53,537 bases of DNA from Streptomyces mangrovisoli. Lineage in GTDB: Bacteria; Actinomycetota; Actinomycetes; Streptomycetales; Streptomycetaceae. A program made the translations under genes and the position numbers. The notes beneath the pieces were generated by a model, which was given only the letters and a program-made list of their open reading frames with translations, was not told the origin of the DNA and ran no database searches. Location: NCBI RefSeq assembly GCF_000974985.2, contig NZ_LAVA02000025.1, forward strand, positions 1-53,537, written 5' to 3'. Positions 25,122 to 34,274 of the stretch are shown here, piece after piece; the first letter of the stretch is position 1; each line of letters starts with the position of its first letter.

Positions 25122-25769
25122 ATGCCCCTTCCCCCTCGCCCGTCCTCTCCCCACCCGTCAGCCCCTCACCCTTCAGCCCCTCACCCGTCCTCTGCTTCGT
25201 CTCCCCAGCCGCCCCCGCCCCCGTCCTTCCCGCCGCCGTACTTCTCCGCGCACCCGCCCGGCGCCGACACCCCCGCCACGTGCGAGGTGCCGCAGTTCGA
25301 TCCCGTACGGGTGCGCGGCGGGCGCCATCAACTGCAGCGGCTCGTACGGCACCGCCGCCGGGCCCTGGCGGCCGGGCTCGCGGTCACCGCGGCCGCGCTC
25401 GTGGCGGCGGGCCCACGCTCCGGCGCGAACCCGCACCACGGCGAACGGGCACGCGGGCACCCGGCGGCGACACCCGCGCGGCCGCATCGCGCTGCCCGCC
25501 CGGTGACGGCGCCCGTACGGATCGCCGACGCCGCCACGGTCCGGCTGCTGCGGCCCGGTGACCGGGTCGACGTCATCGCGGCCGGCGACGAGGCCAACGG
25601 CGCGGCGGCCCAGGTGATCGCGCGGGGCGCGCGCGTCGCGGCCGTCCCCGAGCCGCTGGACGAGTCCGCCGGCAGCGGGGCCCTGGTCGTGCTGCGGGTA
25701 CCGCGTTCCACTGCCGCCCGTCTGGTCGGCGCGAGCGCGACGGCACACCTGGCGGTGACGCTGTGCTGA
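25122..25769 (+). CDS. CpaB/RcpC-like SAF-domain membrane protein
   Basis: 215-aa protein. The first 47 residues are Pro/Ser/His-rich with PHPSA repeats; one hydrophobic segment lies at about 80-97; the C-terminal part has the SAF/RcpC pattern VRIADAATVRLLRPGDRVDVIAA. CpaB proteins belong to Flp pilus assembly, but no tad/flp genes are nearby, so this is an orphan of uncertain function. ATG 25122 has a weak ribosome site. It precedes mscL, with a 138-bp gap. Confidence 0.82.
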   Translation: MPLPPRPSSPHPSAPHPSAPHPSSASSPQPPPPPSFPPPYFSAHPPGADTPATCEVPQFDPVRVRGGRHQLQRLVRHRRRALAAGLAVTAAALVAAGPRSGANPHHGERARGHPAATPARPHRAARPVTAPVRIADAATVRLLRPGDRVDVIAAGDEANGAAAQVIARGARVAAVPEPLDESAGSGALVVLRVPRSTAARLVGASATAHLAVTLC

Positions 25770-25907
25770 GCCTCGTGTACCGGCTGCTGGGAGATCTCGT
25801 CCCAAATACCTTGCGCGGAAGGGGTGATTGGACAGGGGGACCGCTCCGTGCCGTAGGTTGCGGACCTGTTCGTTCCACACCCCCTGCATGCAAGGAGAGT
25901 CCCCTAC

Positions 25908-26411
25908 GTGGCCGAGAAGAAGGGACCGAGCGTCTGGCAGGGCTTCAAGTCCTTCCTGATGCGCGGCAATGTCGTCGATCTGGCAGTCGCGGTGGTCATC
26001 GGCGCGGCCTTCACGAACATCGTGAACGCGGTGGTGAAGGGCGTCATCAACCCGCTGGTGGGTGCTGTCGGCACGAAGAACCTCGACAGCTACAGCTCGT
26101 GTCTGCAAGCCCCTTGCAAGGTGGCGGCGGACGGCACGATCCAGAGCGGTGTGCCGCTCCTGTGGGGCACGGTTCTGGGTGCCGCGCTGAACTTCGTGAT
26201 CACCGCGGCGGTGGTCTACTTCCTGATGGTGCTGCCCATGGCGAAGTACCTGTCCCGCCTGGAGGCGCGCAGGAGGGCTCGCGAGGGCACGCACGAGGTC
26301 ATCGAGGTGACCGAGCTGGAGGTGCTGAAGCAGATCCGCGACAGCCTGGTCGCGCAGCGTGGTCCCGGCGGCCCCGGCGGTCATGGCGGTCCCAGCCAGG
26401 GCCTGCGCTAG
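25908..26411 (+). CDS. mscL: Large-conductance mechanosensitive channel MscL
   Basis: 167-aa channel that opens on hypo-osmotic membrane tension. N-terminal helix and TM1 (FKSFLMRGNVVDLAVAVVIGAAF), periplasmic loop, TM2 (LLWGTVLGAALNFVITAAVVYFLMV) and the cytoplasmic helix are all there. The tail GGPGGHGGP is Gly-rich. The loop holds two cysteines (CLQAPC), unusual for a channel normally free of Cys. GTG 25908 follows AAGGAGAG at 8 bp. Confidence 0.96.
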   Translation: MAEKKGPSVWQGFKSFLMRGNVVDLAVAVVIGAAFTNIVNAVVKGVINPLVGAVGTKNLDSYSSCLQAPCKVAADGTIQSGVPLLWGTVLGAALNFVITAAVVYFLMVLPMAKYLSRLEARRRAREGTHEVIEVTELEVLKQIRDSLVAQRGPGGPGGHGGPSQGLR

Positions 26412-26472
26412 ACGCGCGCCGACGCGGGTGCCGAGGCGCCCGCGCGGCGGCGGTGGCCGTCGGACGACGGGC

Positions 26473-26649
26473 TCAGAGGTGGTGGGGCGGCTTCTCGTCG
26501 AGGAAGCGCTTCAGGTCGGCGGCGCTGTCGGCCTCGCTCCGCTCGCCCCACCCGCGGTCGGTGTCGTCCGACGACTGCTGGTCCATCGGGTCGTCGAAGA
26601 TCAGCGCGGTCTTCGGCCGGCTCGGCTCGGGGGTCGGGGTGCTGCTCAT
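26473..26649 (-). CDS. Conserved small acidic protein, 58 aa
   Basis: 58-codon gene on the minus strand, ATG 26649 to TGA 26473. It starts MSSTPTPEPSRPKTALIFDD and ends RFLDEKPPHHL; acidic, Pro-rich at the N-terminus, no membrane segment or Cys. Strong GC3 codon bias and the DDTDRGWGE core, which I recall from other Streptomyces hypothetical proteins, support a real gene. It is convergent with mscL and lies 211 bp downstream of pflA. Function unknown. Confidence 0.75.
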   Translation of the reverse strand: MSSTPTPEPSRPKTALIFDDPMDQQSSDDTDRGWGERSEADSAADLKRFLDEKPPHHL

Positions 26650-26860
26650 GCGTCCAGGGTACGGCGCCGGAGGCGACCGTCGCCCGGACCGCCGGCCCGA
26701 CCTGAGCGAGGGGACGGGGCGGACCGGCGGGACCGGGCCGGGCGGGGAGCCCGGGGAGGCCGCGCCGCCCGAGGGGCCAGGCCAGGCCAGGCGGACCGGG
26801 CTGTGCGGCGGCGGTTCCGTGCCGGACGCGGACGGCTCCGCACCCGCGGGCCCGTGCCGC

Positions 26861-27697
26861 TCAGACGGCGTTCAGACCGTGAGCGGCGAAGATGCTCCGG
26901 GCCAGGTTCGTCTGCTCGGTGGTGGGTACGGGGGTGTCACTCAGGGTGAACGGCCTGTGCAGCGCACGCCATTTGGCCTCGCCCAGCTTGTGGAAGGGCA
27001 GCACGTCGACCCGTGTGACATTGCCGAGGGACGCGGCGAACGCGGCCACTCCGTCGATGTTGTCCGGGTGGTCGGTGAGGCCCGGGACGAGCACGAACCG
27101 CACGTGGACCTCCTTGCCGAGGTCGGCGAGGCGCCGGGCGAAGGCGAGGGTCGGGTCGAGATGGCGGCCCGTGACCCGCTGGTAGGTGGCGCGGTCCCAG
27201 GACTTGATGTCCAGCAGGACGAGATCGGTGTCCCGCAGCAGCGCGTCGGTCGCCCGCGAGCCGAGGAACCCGGAGGTGTCCAGGGCGGTGTGCAGCCCGA
27301 GTTCGTGCTTGAAACGGTGGAGCAGCTCGCCGGTGAACACCGGCTGGAGCAGCGGCTCGCCCCCGCTGATGGTGGCGCCGCCGCCTGCGGCCGCGATGAA
27401 GTGCGTGTACCGGGAGGCCTCGGCGACGACCTCGTCGGCCGTGGTGCGCTTGCCGTCGCGCATGCGCCAGGTGTCGGGGTTCTGGCAGTACAGGCAGGTC
27501 AGCGGACAGCCGGACAGGAAGACGACGAACCGGCTGCCGGGGCCGTCGACACCGGTCGACAGGTCCCACGAGTGGACCGACCCCACGACCGGCCGCTGCA
27601 TGACTGCGGCGGCCGGGGTGGCGGGGGCGGACAGCGCGGCGGGCGGGCGGGCCGCCCGCGGCGGCGTGGCCGCCGCGGGCGCAGGAAGCGCGGTCAT
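26861..27697 (-). CDS. pflA: Pyruvate formate-lyase activating enzyme
   Basis: 278-aa radical-SAM enzyme that installs the glycyl radical on PFL. The [4Fe-4S] motif C64-x3-C68-x2-C71 (SGCPLTCLYCQN), the GGEP SAM motif and the HTALDTSGF and VLLDIKSWD blocks are intact. An Ala/Pro-rich N-terminal extension of about 30 residues is odd; Met33 is an alternative start, but GAGGA before ATG 27697 favours the longer form. It lies 12 bp after pflB in one operon. Confidence 0.95.
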   Translation of the reverse strand: MTALPAPAAATPPRAARPPAALSAPATPAAAVMQRPVVGSVHSWDLSTGVDGPGSRFVVFLSGCPLTCLYCQNPDTWRMRDGKRTTADEVVAEASRYTHFIAAAGGGATISGGEPLLQPVFTGELLHRFKHELGLHTALDTSGFLGSRATDALLRDTDLVLLDIKSWDRATYQRVTGRHLDPTLAFARRLADLGKEVHVRFVLVPGLTDHPDNIDGVAAFAASLGNVTRVDVLPFHKLGEAKWRALHRPFTLSDTPVPTTEQTNLARSIFAAHGLNAV

Positions 27698-27709
27698 CGT
27701 TCCTCGCTC

Positions 27710-30007
27710 TCAGAGCGAACCGTGGAAGGTCCGGTTGATGACGTCGAGTTGCTGCTCGCGCGTGAGGCGGACGAAGTTGACGGCGTAGCCGGAGACCCGG
27801 ATGGTCAGCTGCGGGTACTTCTCGGGGTGCTCCATCGCGTCCTGGAGGGTCGCCTTGTCGAGGACGTTGACGTTCATGTGGAAGCCGCCTTCGGCCATGA
27901 AGCCGTCGAGCACGCCGCTGAGGTTGCCGACCCGTTCCTCAGGGCTGCGGCCCAGGGCGCCGGGGGTGATCGTGTTGGTCAGCGAGATGCCGTCCTCCGC
28001 GTCGTCGTACGGGAGTTTGGCGACGGAGAGCGCCGCGGCGATGTAGCCGTGCTGGTCACGGCCGTTCATCGGGTTGGCACCGGGCGCGAAGGGGGTACCG
28101 GCGCGGCGGCCGTCGGGCGTGTTGCCGGTCTTCTTGCCGTAGACGACGTTCGAAGTGATCGTCAGCACCGACTGGGTGTGCACCGCGTTGCGGTACGTCG
28201 GGTGGCGGCGGACCTTTTCCATGAACTCGTGGACGATCCAGCGGGCGAGGTCGTCGGCCCGGTCGTCGTTGTTGCCGTACGCCGGGTAGTCGCCCTCGAC
28301 GACGTAGTCGACGGCGAGACCGGTCTCGTCGCGGACGACCTTGACGCGCGCGTGCTTCATGGCGGACAGCGAGTCGGCGGCGACGGACAGTCCGGCGATG
28401 CCACAGGCCATGGTGCGCAGGATCTGCCGGTCGTGCAGGGCCATCTCGAGCCGCTCGTAGGCGTACTTGTCGTGCATGTAGTGGATGATGTCGAGCGCCT
28501 GGACGTAGGTCTTCGCGAGCCAGTCGAGCATGATGTCGTAGCGGGCGAGGACGGTGTCGTAGTCGAGCTCGTCGTCGGTGATCGGCTCGAGGCCCTCGAC
28601 GATCGTCTTGCCGGACATCTCGTCGCGGCCGCCGTTGATGGCGTACAGCAGGGCCTTCGCGACGTTGACGCGGGCTCCGAAGAACTGCATCTGCCGGCCC
28701 ATGGCCATGGCGGAGACGCAGCAGGCGATGGCGGTGTCGTCGCCGTACTTGGGCCGCATCAGTTCGTCGGACTCGAACTGCAGGGCGCTGGATTCGATGG
28801 CGATCTGCGAGGCGAACCTCTTGAACGGCTCGGGCAGGCGCTGCGACCAGAAGACGGTGAGGTTCGGTTCGGGGGCGGGGCCGAGGTTGCGCAGGGTGTT
28901 GAGGGCGCGGAAGGTGGTGCGGGTGACGAGGGGGCGCCCGTCCTCGCCGATGCCGGCCATCGACCAGGTGACCCAGGTGGGGTCGCCGGAGTAGAGCTCG
29001 TTGTACTCGGGGGTGCGCAGGAAGCGCACGATGCGCAGCTTGATGACGAAGTCGTCGATGAGTTCCTGCGCCTCGGTCTCGGTCAGGGCGCCGGCTTCGA
29101 CGTCCCGCTGGAGGTAGACGTCGAGGAAGGCGTCGATGCGGCCGATCGACATGGCGGCGCCGTTCTGTTCCTTCACGGCGCCGAGGTAGGCGAAGTAGAG
29201 CCACTGGACGGCCTCGCGGCCGGTGCGGGCGGGGCCGGAGATGTCGTAGCCGTAGGAGGCGGCCATGGCCTTGAGTTCGGCGAGGGCCCGGATCTGCTCA
29301 CTGGTTTCCTCGCGTTCCTGGATGACCTGCTCGGTGGGCCACTCGGCGTCGAGGAGGGCCTTGTCCGCCTTTTTGGCGGCGATGAGCCGGTCGACGCCGT
29401 AGAGGGCGACGCGGCGGTAGTCGCCGATGATGCGGCCGCGGCCGTAGGCGTCGGGCAGGCCGGTGATGATTCCGGAGGAGCGGCAGGCGCGGATCTCGGG
29501 CGTGTAGGCGTCGAAGACACCGTCGTTGTGGGTCTTGCGGAGCTTGGTGTAGATCTCCCGGACGGCAGGGTCGGGCTCGTAGCCGTAGGCGCGCAGGGCG
29601 CCCTCGACCATGCGCCAGCCGCCGTTGGGCATGATGGCGCGCTTGAGCGGGGCGTCGGTCTGGAGGCCGACGACGAGGTCGAGGTCGCGGTCGATGTAGC
29701 CGGGTGCGAAGGCGTCGATGCGGGAGGGGGTGCTGACGTCGACGTCGTGGACGCCCCGCTCGATCTCGGTGGGGAACATCGCGAGGAGCTTGTTCCAGAC
29801 CTTCGTGGTGCGCTCGGTGGGGCCCGCGAGGAAGGCGTCGTCACCCTCGTAGGGGGTGTAGTTCTGCTGGACGAAGTCGCGCACGTCGATGGAGTCGCGC
29901 CACAGGCCCCCGCGGAATCCCTTCCAGGCGCCGTCCGGCGTCGTGCCGGGCGCCGTCGGCGGCGTGGCAGGCACCGCAGTCGTGGATTCCGTCGGAGTGG
30001 CAGTCAT
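27710..30007 (-). CDS. pflB: Formate C-acetyltransferase (pyruvate formate-lyase)
   Basis: 765-aa glycyl-radical enzyme: pyruvate + CoA to acetyl-CoA + formate, normally anaerobic. Active-site Cys429-Cys430 (IACCVSAM) and the radical Gly740 in RVSGYAVNF, 25 residues from the C-terminus, are intact; length matches E. coli PflB. ATG 30007 follows GGAAGG at 8 bp. An Ala/Thr/Pro-rich 30-residue leader precedes the conserved part. Start of the pflBA operon, downstream of a Rex-type operator. PFL is uncommon in obligate aerobes such as streptomycetes. Confidence 0.96.
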   Translation of the reverse strand: MTATPTESTTAVPATPPTAPGTTPDGAWKGFRGGLWRDSIDVRDFVQQNYTPYEGDDAFLAGPTERTTKVWNKLLAMFPTEIERGVHDVDVSTPSRIDAFAPGYIDRDLDLVVGLQTDAPLKRAIMPNGGWRMVEGALRAYGYEPDPAVREIYTKLRKTHNDGVFDAYTPEIRACRSSGIITGLPDAYGRGRIIGDYRRVALYGVDRLIAAKKADKALLDAEWPTEQVIQEREETSEQIRALAELKAMAASYGYDISGPARTGREAVQWLYFAYLGAVKEQNGAAMSIGRIDAFLDVYLQRDVEAGALTETEAQELIDDFVIKLRIVRFLRTPEYNELYSGDPTWVTWSMAGIGEDGRPLVTRTTFRALNTLRNLGPAPEPNLTVFWSQRLPEPFKRFASQIAIESSALQFESDELMRPKYGDDTAIACCVSAMAMGRQMQFFGARVNVAKALLYAINGGRDEMSGKTIVEGLEPITDDELDYDTVLARYDIMLDWLAKTYVQALDIIHYMHDKYAYERLEMALHDRQILRTMACGIAGLSVAADSLSAMKHARVKVVRDETGLAVDYVVEGDYPAYGNNDDRADDLARWIVHEFMEKVRRHPTYRNAVHTQSVLTITSNVVYGKKTGNTPDGRRAGTPFAPGANPMNGRDQHGYIAAALSVAKLPYDDAEDGISLTNTITPGALGRSPEERVGNLSGVLDGFMAEGGFHMNVNVLDKATLQDAMEHPEKYPQLTIRVSGYAVNFVRLTREQQLDVINRTFHGSL

Positions 30008-30182
30008 GGCCGGCACCTTCCGCATCGCTCGGTGAATACCCATCCATTGCACGCCCGCGGCGCCGCGGCGGGGCACGGCAACCGTCCTCGATCGGGGGCC
30101 GAAGGTCCCGGGTCGGGCGGGTGGGGTCGACGCAGGCACGCTCTGACCTGTACGTTCTCCCGCCCCGCACGACTCCCGTCCA

Positions 30183-30202
30183 CTTGTGAACGTCTTCACA
30201 AG
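30183..30202. promoter_or_regulatory. Rex-type (NADH/NAD+) operator
   Basis: CTTGTGAACGTCTTCACAAG has perfect 8-bp arms around CGTC. TTGTGAA-N4-TTCACAA is the Streptomyces Rex operator consensus. It also satisfies TGTGA-N6-TCACA (Crp/Fnr type), so Crp is the alternative. It sits 176 bp from the pflB start and 34 bp from the ltrA start. Confidence 0.75.
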
Positions 30203-30235
30203 ATTTTCCGGTCGTTGTCTGCTGTGCTGGGAGCC

Positions 30236-31471
30236 ATGACGTCACGTTCGGACTCCTCGCCGGCCGCGGGCGCGCGCCCCCGGCCGGGCGGTCTGCGCAG
30301 GCTCACCGCACGCGGCCGGGACGAGGCCCACCGGGCCTCCACACCGCTCGAGCTCTTCTTCGACCTGTGTTTCGTGGTGGCGATCTCCCAGGCGGGCGTG
30401 GAACTGGTGCACGCCCTCGCCGCGGGGCACGCGGGCACCGGCCTCCTGAACTACGCGATGCAGTTCTTCGCCATCTGGTGGGCCTGGATGAACTTCACGT
30501 GGTTCGCCTCGGCGTACGACAACGACGACCCGCTGTACCGGATAGTCACCCTGGTGCAGATCGCCGGCGTGCTCGTGCTGGCCGCCGGGGTCTCCCAGGC
30601 CTTCGACAGCCATGACTTCTTCGTGGTCTGGCTCGGCTATCTGATCATGCGCCTGGCGATGGCGACGCAGTGGCTGCGCGCCGCGCGGGACGCCGAGGGC
30701 GCGGAGCGGACGATGGCGCTGCGGTACGCGACGGGCGTGCTGCTGTGCCTGGTCGGCTGGCTGGGCCTGGTGCTGCTGCCGGAGCCCGCGCGCCCCTGGG
30801 TGTTCCTCGTGATGGTGATCGCAGAACTGTGCGTGCCGCTGTACGCGGAGCGCGACTACGCGACCGCCTGGCACCCGCACCACATCTCCGAGCGGTACGG
30901 CCTGTTCACGATCATCGTGCTCGGCGAGACGATCGCGGCGGCCACGGTGGCGGTGAAGTCGGCCGTCGACGAGCACGACGCGCTGAGCGATCTGCTGCCG
31001 ATCGCGGCGGGCGGGCTGCTGATCGTGTTCTCCGCCTGGTGGATCTACTTCGTGGTGCCGATCCACGGGCACCTGCGCTCCAACCGGCAGGCGTTCCTGT
31101 GGGGCTACGGCCACTACCTGATCTTCGCGTCGGCGGCCGTGATCGGTGCGGGTCTGGAGGTCGCGGTCGAGGAGGCCGTGGGCACGGCCCACATCTCCAC
31201 GCTGGCCGCCTCGTCGGCGGTGACCCTCCCGACGGCGCTGTACCTGCTCACCGTGTGGGCGCTGCACTCCCGCCACTTCAAGGTGGGCATCGCCCAGCAG
31301 GCGGTGCTGCCGGTCACGGCGCTCCTGGTCATCTGCTGCACCTTCCTGCGCGACTGGGCGGTCCTCGCGGCCGGTCTCGTGTGCGCGCTGGCCGTGGCGG
31401 TCGGCACGACGCTGACGGCGCGGACGGCGTCCGCGGGGAGTGCGGCGGAGGCGGACGCGCCCGCCGCGTGA
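30236..31471 (+). CDS. ltrA: Low temperature requirement protein A (LtrA)
   Basis: 411-aa integral membrane protein of the LtrA family (PF06772), function not established. The family motif [17 protein letters not shown] follows a 34-residue cytoplasmic leader; about 10 hydrophobic helices and [15 protein letters not shown] are present. ATG 30236 with GGGAG just upstream. It diverges from pflB and the Rex-type dyad overlaps its expected promoter, so redox control is likely. Three 19-bp repeats follow its stop. Confidence 0.93.
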   Translation: MTSRSDSSPAAGARPRPGGLRRLTARGRDEAHRASTPLELFFDLCFVVAISQAGVELVHALAAGHAGTGLLNYAMQFFAIWWAWMNFTWFASAYDNDDPLYRIVTLVQIAGVLVLAAGVSQAFDSHDFFVVWLGYLIMRLAMATQWLRAARDAEGAERTMALRYATGVLLCLVGWLGLVLLPEPARPWVFLVMVIAELCVPLYAERDYATAWHPHHISERYGLFTIIVLGETIAAATVAVKSAVDEHDALSDLLPIAAGGLLIVFSAWWIYFVVPIHGHLRSNRQAFLWGYGHYLIFASAAVIGAGLEVAVEEAVGTAHISTLAASSAVTLPTALYLLTVWALHSRHFKVGIAQQAVLPVTALLVICCTFLRDWAVLAAGLVCALAVAVGTTLTARTASAGSAAEADAPAA

Positions 31472-31507
31472 TTGCGGCCGGGACGGCACGAGCCGACCGG
31501 GGTGAGG

Positions 31508-31564
31508 GGCTCCGGCCGGGGCAACCGGAGCCGGCCGGGGCCATCGGATCCGGCCGGCGCCTCG
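31508..31564. repeat. 19-bp tandem repeat, three units
   Basis: Units begin at 31508, 31527 and 31546 and share a CCGGCCGG core (GGCTCCGGCCGGGGCAACC type). They fill the spacer between ltrA and the P1 peptidase. Confidence 0.75.
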
Positions 31565-31586
31565 GGGCCTGGGCGAGACTGAGCTC

Positions 31587-32618
31587 ATGACAGTCGACGC
31601 TTTGACGGACGTCGCGGGCCTGCGGGTGGGGCATGCCACCCGCAGGGGCGACGGGTGGCTCACCGGCACGACGGTCGTCCTCGCTCCGCAGGACGGGGCG
31701 GTCGCCGCCGTGGACGTGCACGGCGGCGGCCCCGGCACCAAGGAGACGGACGCCCTCGACCCGCGCAACGTCGTACAGAGGGTCCACGCGGTCGTGCTGA
31801 CCGGCGGGAGCGCGTACGGGCTCGACGCCGCGTCGGGGGTGATGAGCTGGCTCGAGGAGCAGGGGCGCGGCGTACGGGTGGGCGCGGACCCGGCGCACGT
31901 CGTGCCGGTGGTGCCCGCCGCATGCGTCTTCGACCTGGGGCGCGGTGGCTCCTTCGGCGCTCGGCCGGACGCGGCGACCGGGCGCGCCGCGGTCGAGGCG
32001 GCCGTGGCGAGCGCGCCGGGCGCGCAGGTAGCGGAAGGGTGCGTGGGCGCCGGGACGGGCGCGGCGGCGGGGCCGCTCAAGGGGGGTGTCGGCACCGCGA
32101 GCGCCGTTCTCGGTTCGGGCGTCACGGTCGCCGCGCTGGTCGTCGTCAACGCGGCCGGGTCGGTGGTGGATCCGGCGACGGGGGCGCTGTACGGCGAGTT
32201 CTTCGCGGGGCGCGTGGAGTATCCGGACGAGCGCGTGCACGAGAACGCGCGCCGGAGGCTGACCGAGAGCGCCGCGACGCACGCGCCTCCTCCGCTCAAC
32301 ACGACGCTCGCCGTGGTCGCCACGGACGCGGAACTGTCGAAGGCGCAGGCGCAGAAGATGGCGGGCACGGCGCACGACGGGATCGCGCGCGCCGTGCGCC
32401 CGGTGCATCTGATGCATGACGGCGACACGGTGTTCGCGCTGGCCACGGGGGCGCATCCGCTCGCCCCGGGCGACCCGCTCGCGCTCAACGACATCCTCGC
32501 GGCGGGCGCGGACGTCGTGACGCGCGCGATCGTACGGGCCGTGCGCGCCGCCGAGTCGGTGGAGACGCCCGGTGGAGTGTGGCCGTCCTACCGGGAGTTG
32601 TACGGCGCGGGGAGGTAG
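31587..32618 (+). CDS. P1 family (DmpA-like, S58) peptidase
   Basis: 343-aa Ntn-type aminopeptidase/endo-type hydrolase family. N-terminal TDVAGLRVGHATR, the TGGSAYGLDAASGVM block, KGGVGTAS and the ALVVVNAAGSVVDP region are typical; the family self-cleaves before a Ser/Thr nucleophile in the C-terminal half, which I cannot fix exactly here. No signal peptide, so it is probably cytoplasmic. ATG 31587. Substrates in the family include D-amino-acid and beta-peptides. An 11-bp match to its last codons (GCGCGGGGAGG) recurs at 32651. Confidence 0.92.
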   Translation: MTVDALTDVAGLRVGHATRRGDGWLTGTTVVLAPQDGAVAAVDVHGGGPGTKETDALDPRNVVQRVHAVVLTGGSAYGLDAASGVMSWLEEQGRGVRVGADPAHVVPVVPAACVFDLGRGGSFGARPDAATGRAAVEAAVASAPGAQVAEGCVGAGTGAAAGPLKGGVGTASAVLGSGVTVAALVVVNAAGSVVDPATGALYGEFFAGRVEYPDERVHENARRRLTESAATHAPPPLNTTLAVVATDAELSKAQAQKMAGTAHDGIARAVRPVHLMHDGDTVFALATGAHPLAPGDPLALNDILAAGADVVTRAIVRAVRAAESVETPGGVWPSYRELYGAGR

Positions 32619-32841
32619 CGGGGCGCGGGGGCGCGGTGCCAAGCGGGGGCGCGCGGGGAGGCGTTGGGGGCGGGAGCGGTCCTGCGCGCCGGGCGTGAGG
32701 GAAGGGCCGCGCGCCCTCGTTTGTCCCGGTTCTGTCACGCAACGATCCGCGTGCCGCTCGGCGGGAACTGCCCGGCTCCCGAAGCCCTCTTTGTTCACGC
32801 ACCGGAGCGGATCACGCACATCACACGAACTGGGGGACTCC

Positions 32842-34062
32842 GTGACAAGGCCGAACATAGCAGCGCGGCGCGCATGGGCGGCCTGTGCCGCCCTCGTGGT
32901 CGGCAGCCTCACCCTGACCGCGTGCGGTGGCGACGCCAAGGCCGACACCGACAACGGCAAGAGCGGCGCCGGCACGGCCAGGACGTCGACGGCCAGGATC
33001 GTGATCTCGGCCAAGGACGGGTCCACGGGCGCGTCGATCAACACGACCGGCGTGAAGGTCAGCGACGGCAAGCTGACCGACGTGAAGATGACGGTGGCCG
33101 GGTCGGGCGAGGCGGTGCCGGGCGCGATCTCCGCCGACGGGGCCGCCTGGAAGCCGAAGGAGCAGCTGGAGCGGGGCACCAAGTACCAGATCTCCGCGAC
33201 CGCGAAGGACGGCAGCGGGCAGACGGCGGCCGCCAACTCCATCTTCACCACCGTCACTTCGTCCAACAGCTTCATCGGCACCTACGCGCCGGACAACGGC
33301 ACCACGGTGGGTGTCGGGATGCCGGTGTCGTTCACCTTCGACAAGGCCATCAGCGACCGGAAGGCGGTGCAGTCCCACATCACGGTGTCCTCCAGCAGCG
33401 GACAGCAGGTCGTGGGGCACTGGTTCGGGACGCAGCGGCTCGACTTCCGGCCCGAGCAGTACTGGCAGGCCGGTTCCAAGGTGACGGTGAAGATCGACCT
33501 GGACGGCGTGCAGGGCGCGAGCGGCGCCTACGGCGTGCAGAAGAAGACGGTGACGTTCACCGTCGGGCGCTCGCAGGTCTCCACCGTGGACGCCGACACA
33601 CAGACCATGACGGTCGTACGGGACGGCAAGACGTTCAAGACGATCCCCGTGTCCACGGGCAGCCCGGAGCACACCACCTACAACGGGCAGATGGTGATCT
33701 CCGAGAAGTTCGAGCAGACCCGGATGAACAGCCAGACGGTCGGGCTGGGCGGCGAGTACGACATCGCAGACGTGCCGCACGCGATGCGCCTCACCTCCTC
33801 GGGCACCTTCATCCACGGCAACTACTGGTACAACCAGAGCAATCCGCCGTTCGGGCAGGCCGGTACGAGCCATGGCTGCGTGGGTCTCGCGGACACGCAG
33901 GGCGGGGGCGGCGCCACTCCCGCGAAGTGGTTCTACGACAACTCGCTCGTCGGCGACGTGGTGATCGTCAAGAACTCCCCGGACAAGACGGTCACCCCGG
34001 ACAACGGGCTCAACGGCTGGAACATGCCGTGGAACGAGTGGACGGCCGGCAGCGCCGTCTGA
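32842..34062 (+). CDS. L,D-transpeptidase lipoprotein
   Basis: 406-aa cell-wall crosslinking enzyme. The N-terminus is a lipoprotein signal with lipobox LTAC (Cys28), then two Ig-like domains (about 50-150 and 150-250) and a YkuD catalytic domain with His325 in HGNYWYNQS and the S343-H344-G345-C346 catalytic motif. It forms 3-3 peptidoglycan crosslinks outside the membrane. GTG 32842 starts the signal peptide; the longer ORF form lacks it. Followed by a GC hairpin with a TTTT run. Confidence 0.95.
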   Translation: MTRPNIAARRAWAACAALVVGSLTLTACGGDAKADTDNGKSGAGTARTSTARIVISAKDGSTGASINTTGVKVSDGKLTDVKMTVAGSGEAVPGAISADGAAWKPKEQLERGTKYQISATAKDGSGQTAAANSIFTTVTSSNSFIGTYAPDNGTTVGVGMPVSFTFDKAISDRKAVQSHITVSSSSGQQVVGHWFGTQRLDFRPEQYWQAGSKVTVKIDLDGVQGASGAYGVQKKTVTFTVGRSQVSTVDADTQTMTVVRDGKTFKTIPVSTGSPEHTTYNGQMVISEKFEQTRMNSQTVGLGGEYDIADVPHAMRLTSSGTFIHGNYWYNQSNPPFGQAGTSHGCVGLADTQGGGGATPAKWFYDNSLVGDVVIVKNSPDKTVTPDNGLNGWNMPWNEWTAGSAV

Positions 34063-34117
34063 TCCACCTGGGCGCCACTCGCCAAAGACGGTCATGATCT
34101 GGGGATATGCCGTCTGA
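34054..34117 (+). repeat. Stop-spanning repeat after the L,D-transpeptidase
   Basis: GCCGTCTGA, the last two codons plus stop (34054-34062), recurs exactly at 34109-34117. Confidence 0.5.
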
Positions 34118-34140
34118 GCAGCGGCTTCTGACAGTCCGTC

Positions 34141-34169
34141 GGGCCGCGCGGGAACATTCCGCGCGGCCC
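34141..34169 (+). terminator. Terminator of the L,D-transpeptidase gene
   Basis: GGGCCGCGCGG (34141-34151) pairs with CCGCGCGGCCC (34159-34169), loop GAACATT, followed by AACGTTTT. Confidence 0.8.
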
Positions 34170-34203
34170 GAACGTTTTCGGTGAGCACGTTTTCTCGGTT
34201 CCA

Positions 34204-34216
34204 GGACATGATGTCC
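34204..34216. promoter_or_regulatory. Palindrome upstream of the DUF6227 gene
   Basis: GGACAT-G-ATGTCC is a perfect 6-bp dyad. A -10-like TACGGT lies at 34228-34233, so the dyad would cover the -35 region. Regulator unknown. Confidence 0.4.
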
Positions 34217-34274
34217 GACCGAGGGGCTACGGTATGCACCCACAAGGTGACATGCAGCAACGCCGGGAGAAGCC

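Noticed and set aside
25763..31471. 1902-codon plus-strand ORF
   Set aside because: It is antisense to pflA/pflB and reads through mscL; only its last 411 codons (ltrA) are real. Long open antisense frames are expected at high GC.
32760..32830. SigE-type promoter before the L,D-transpeptidase
   Set aside because: GGAAC is followed by TCT only at 19 bp, outside the usual 16-17 bp spacing.
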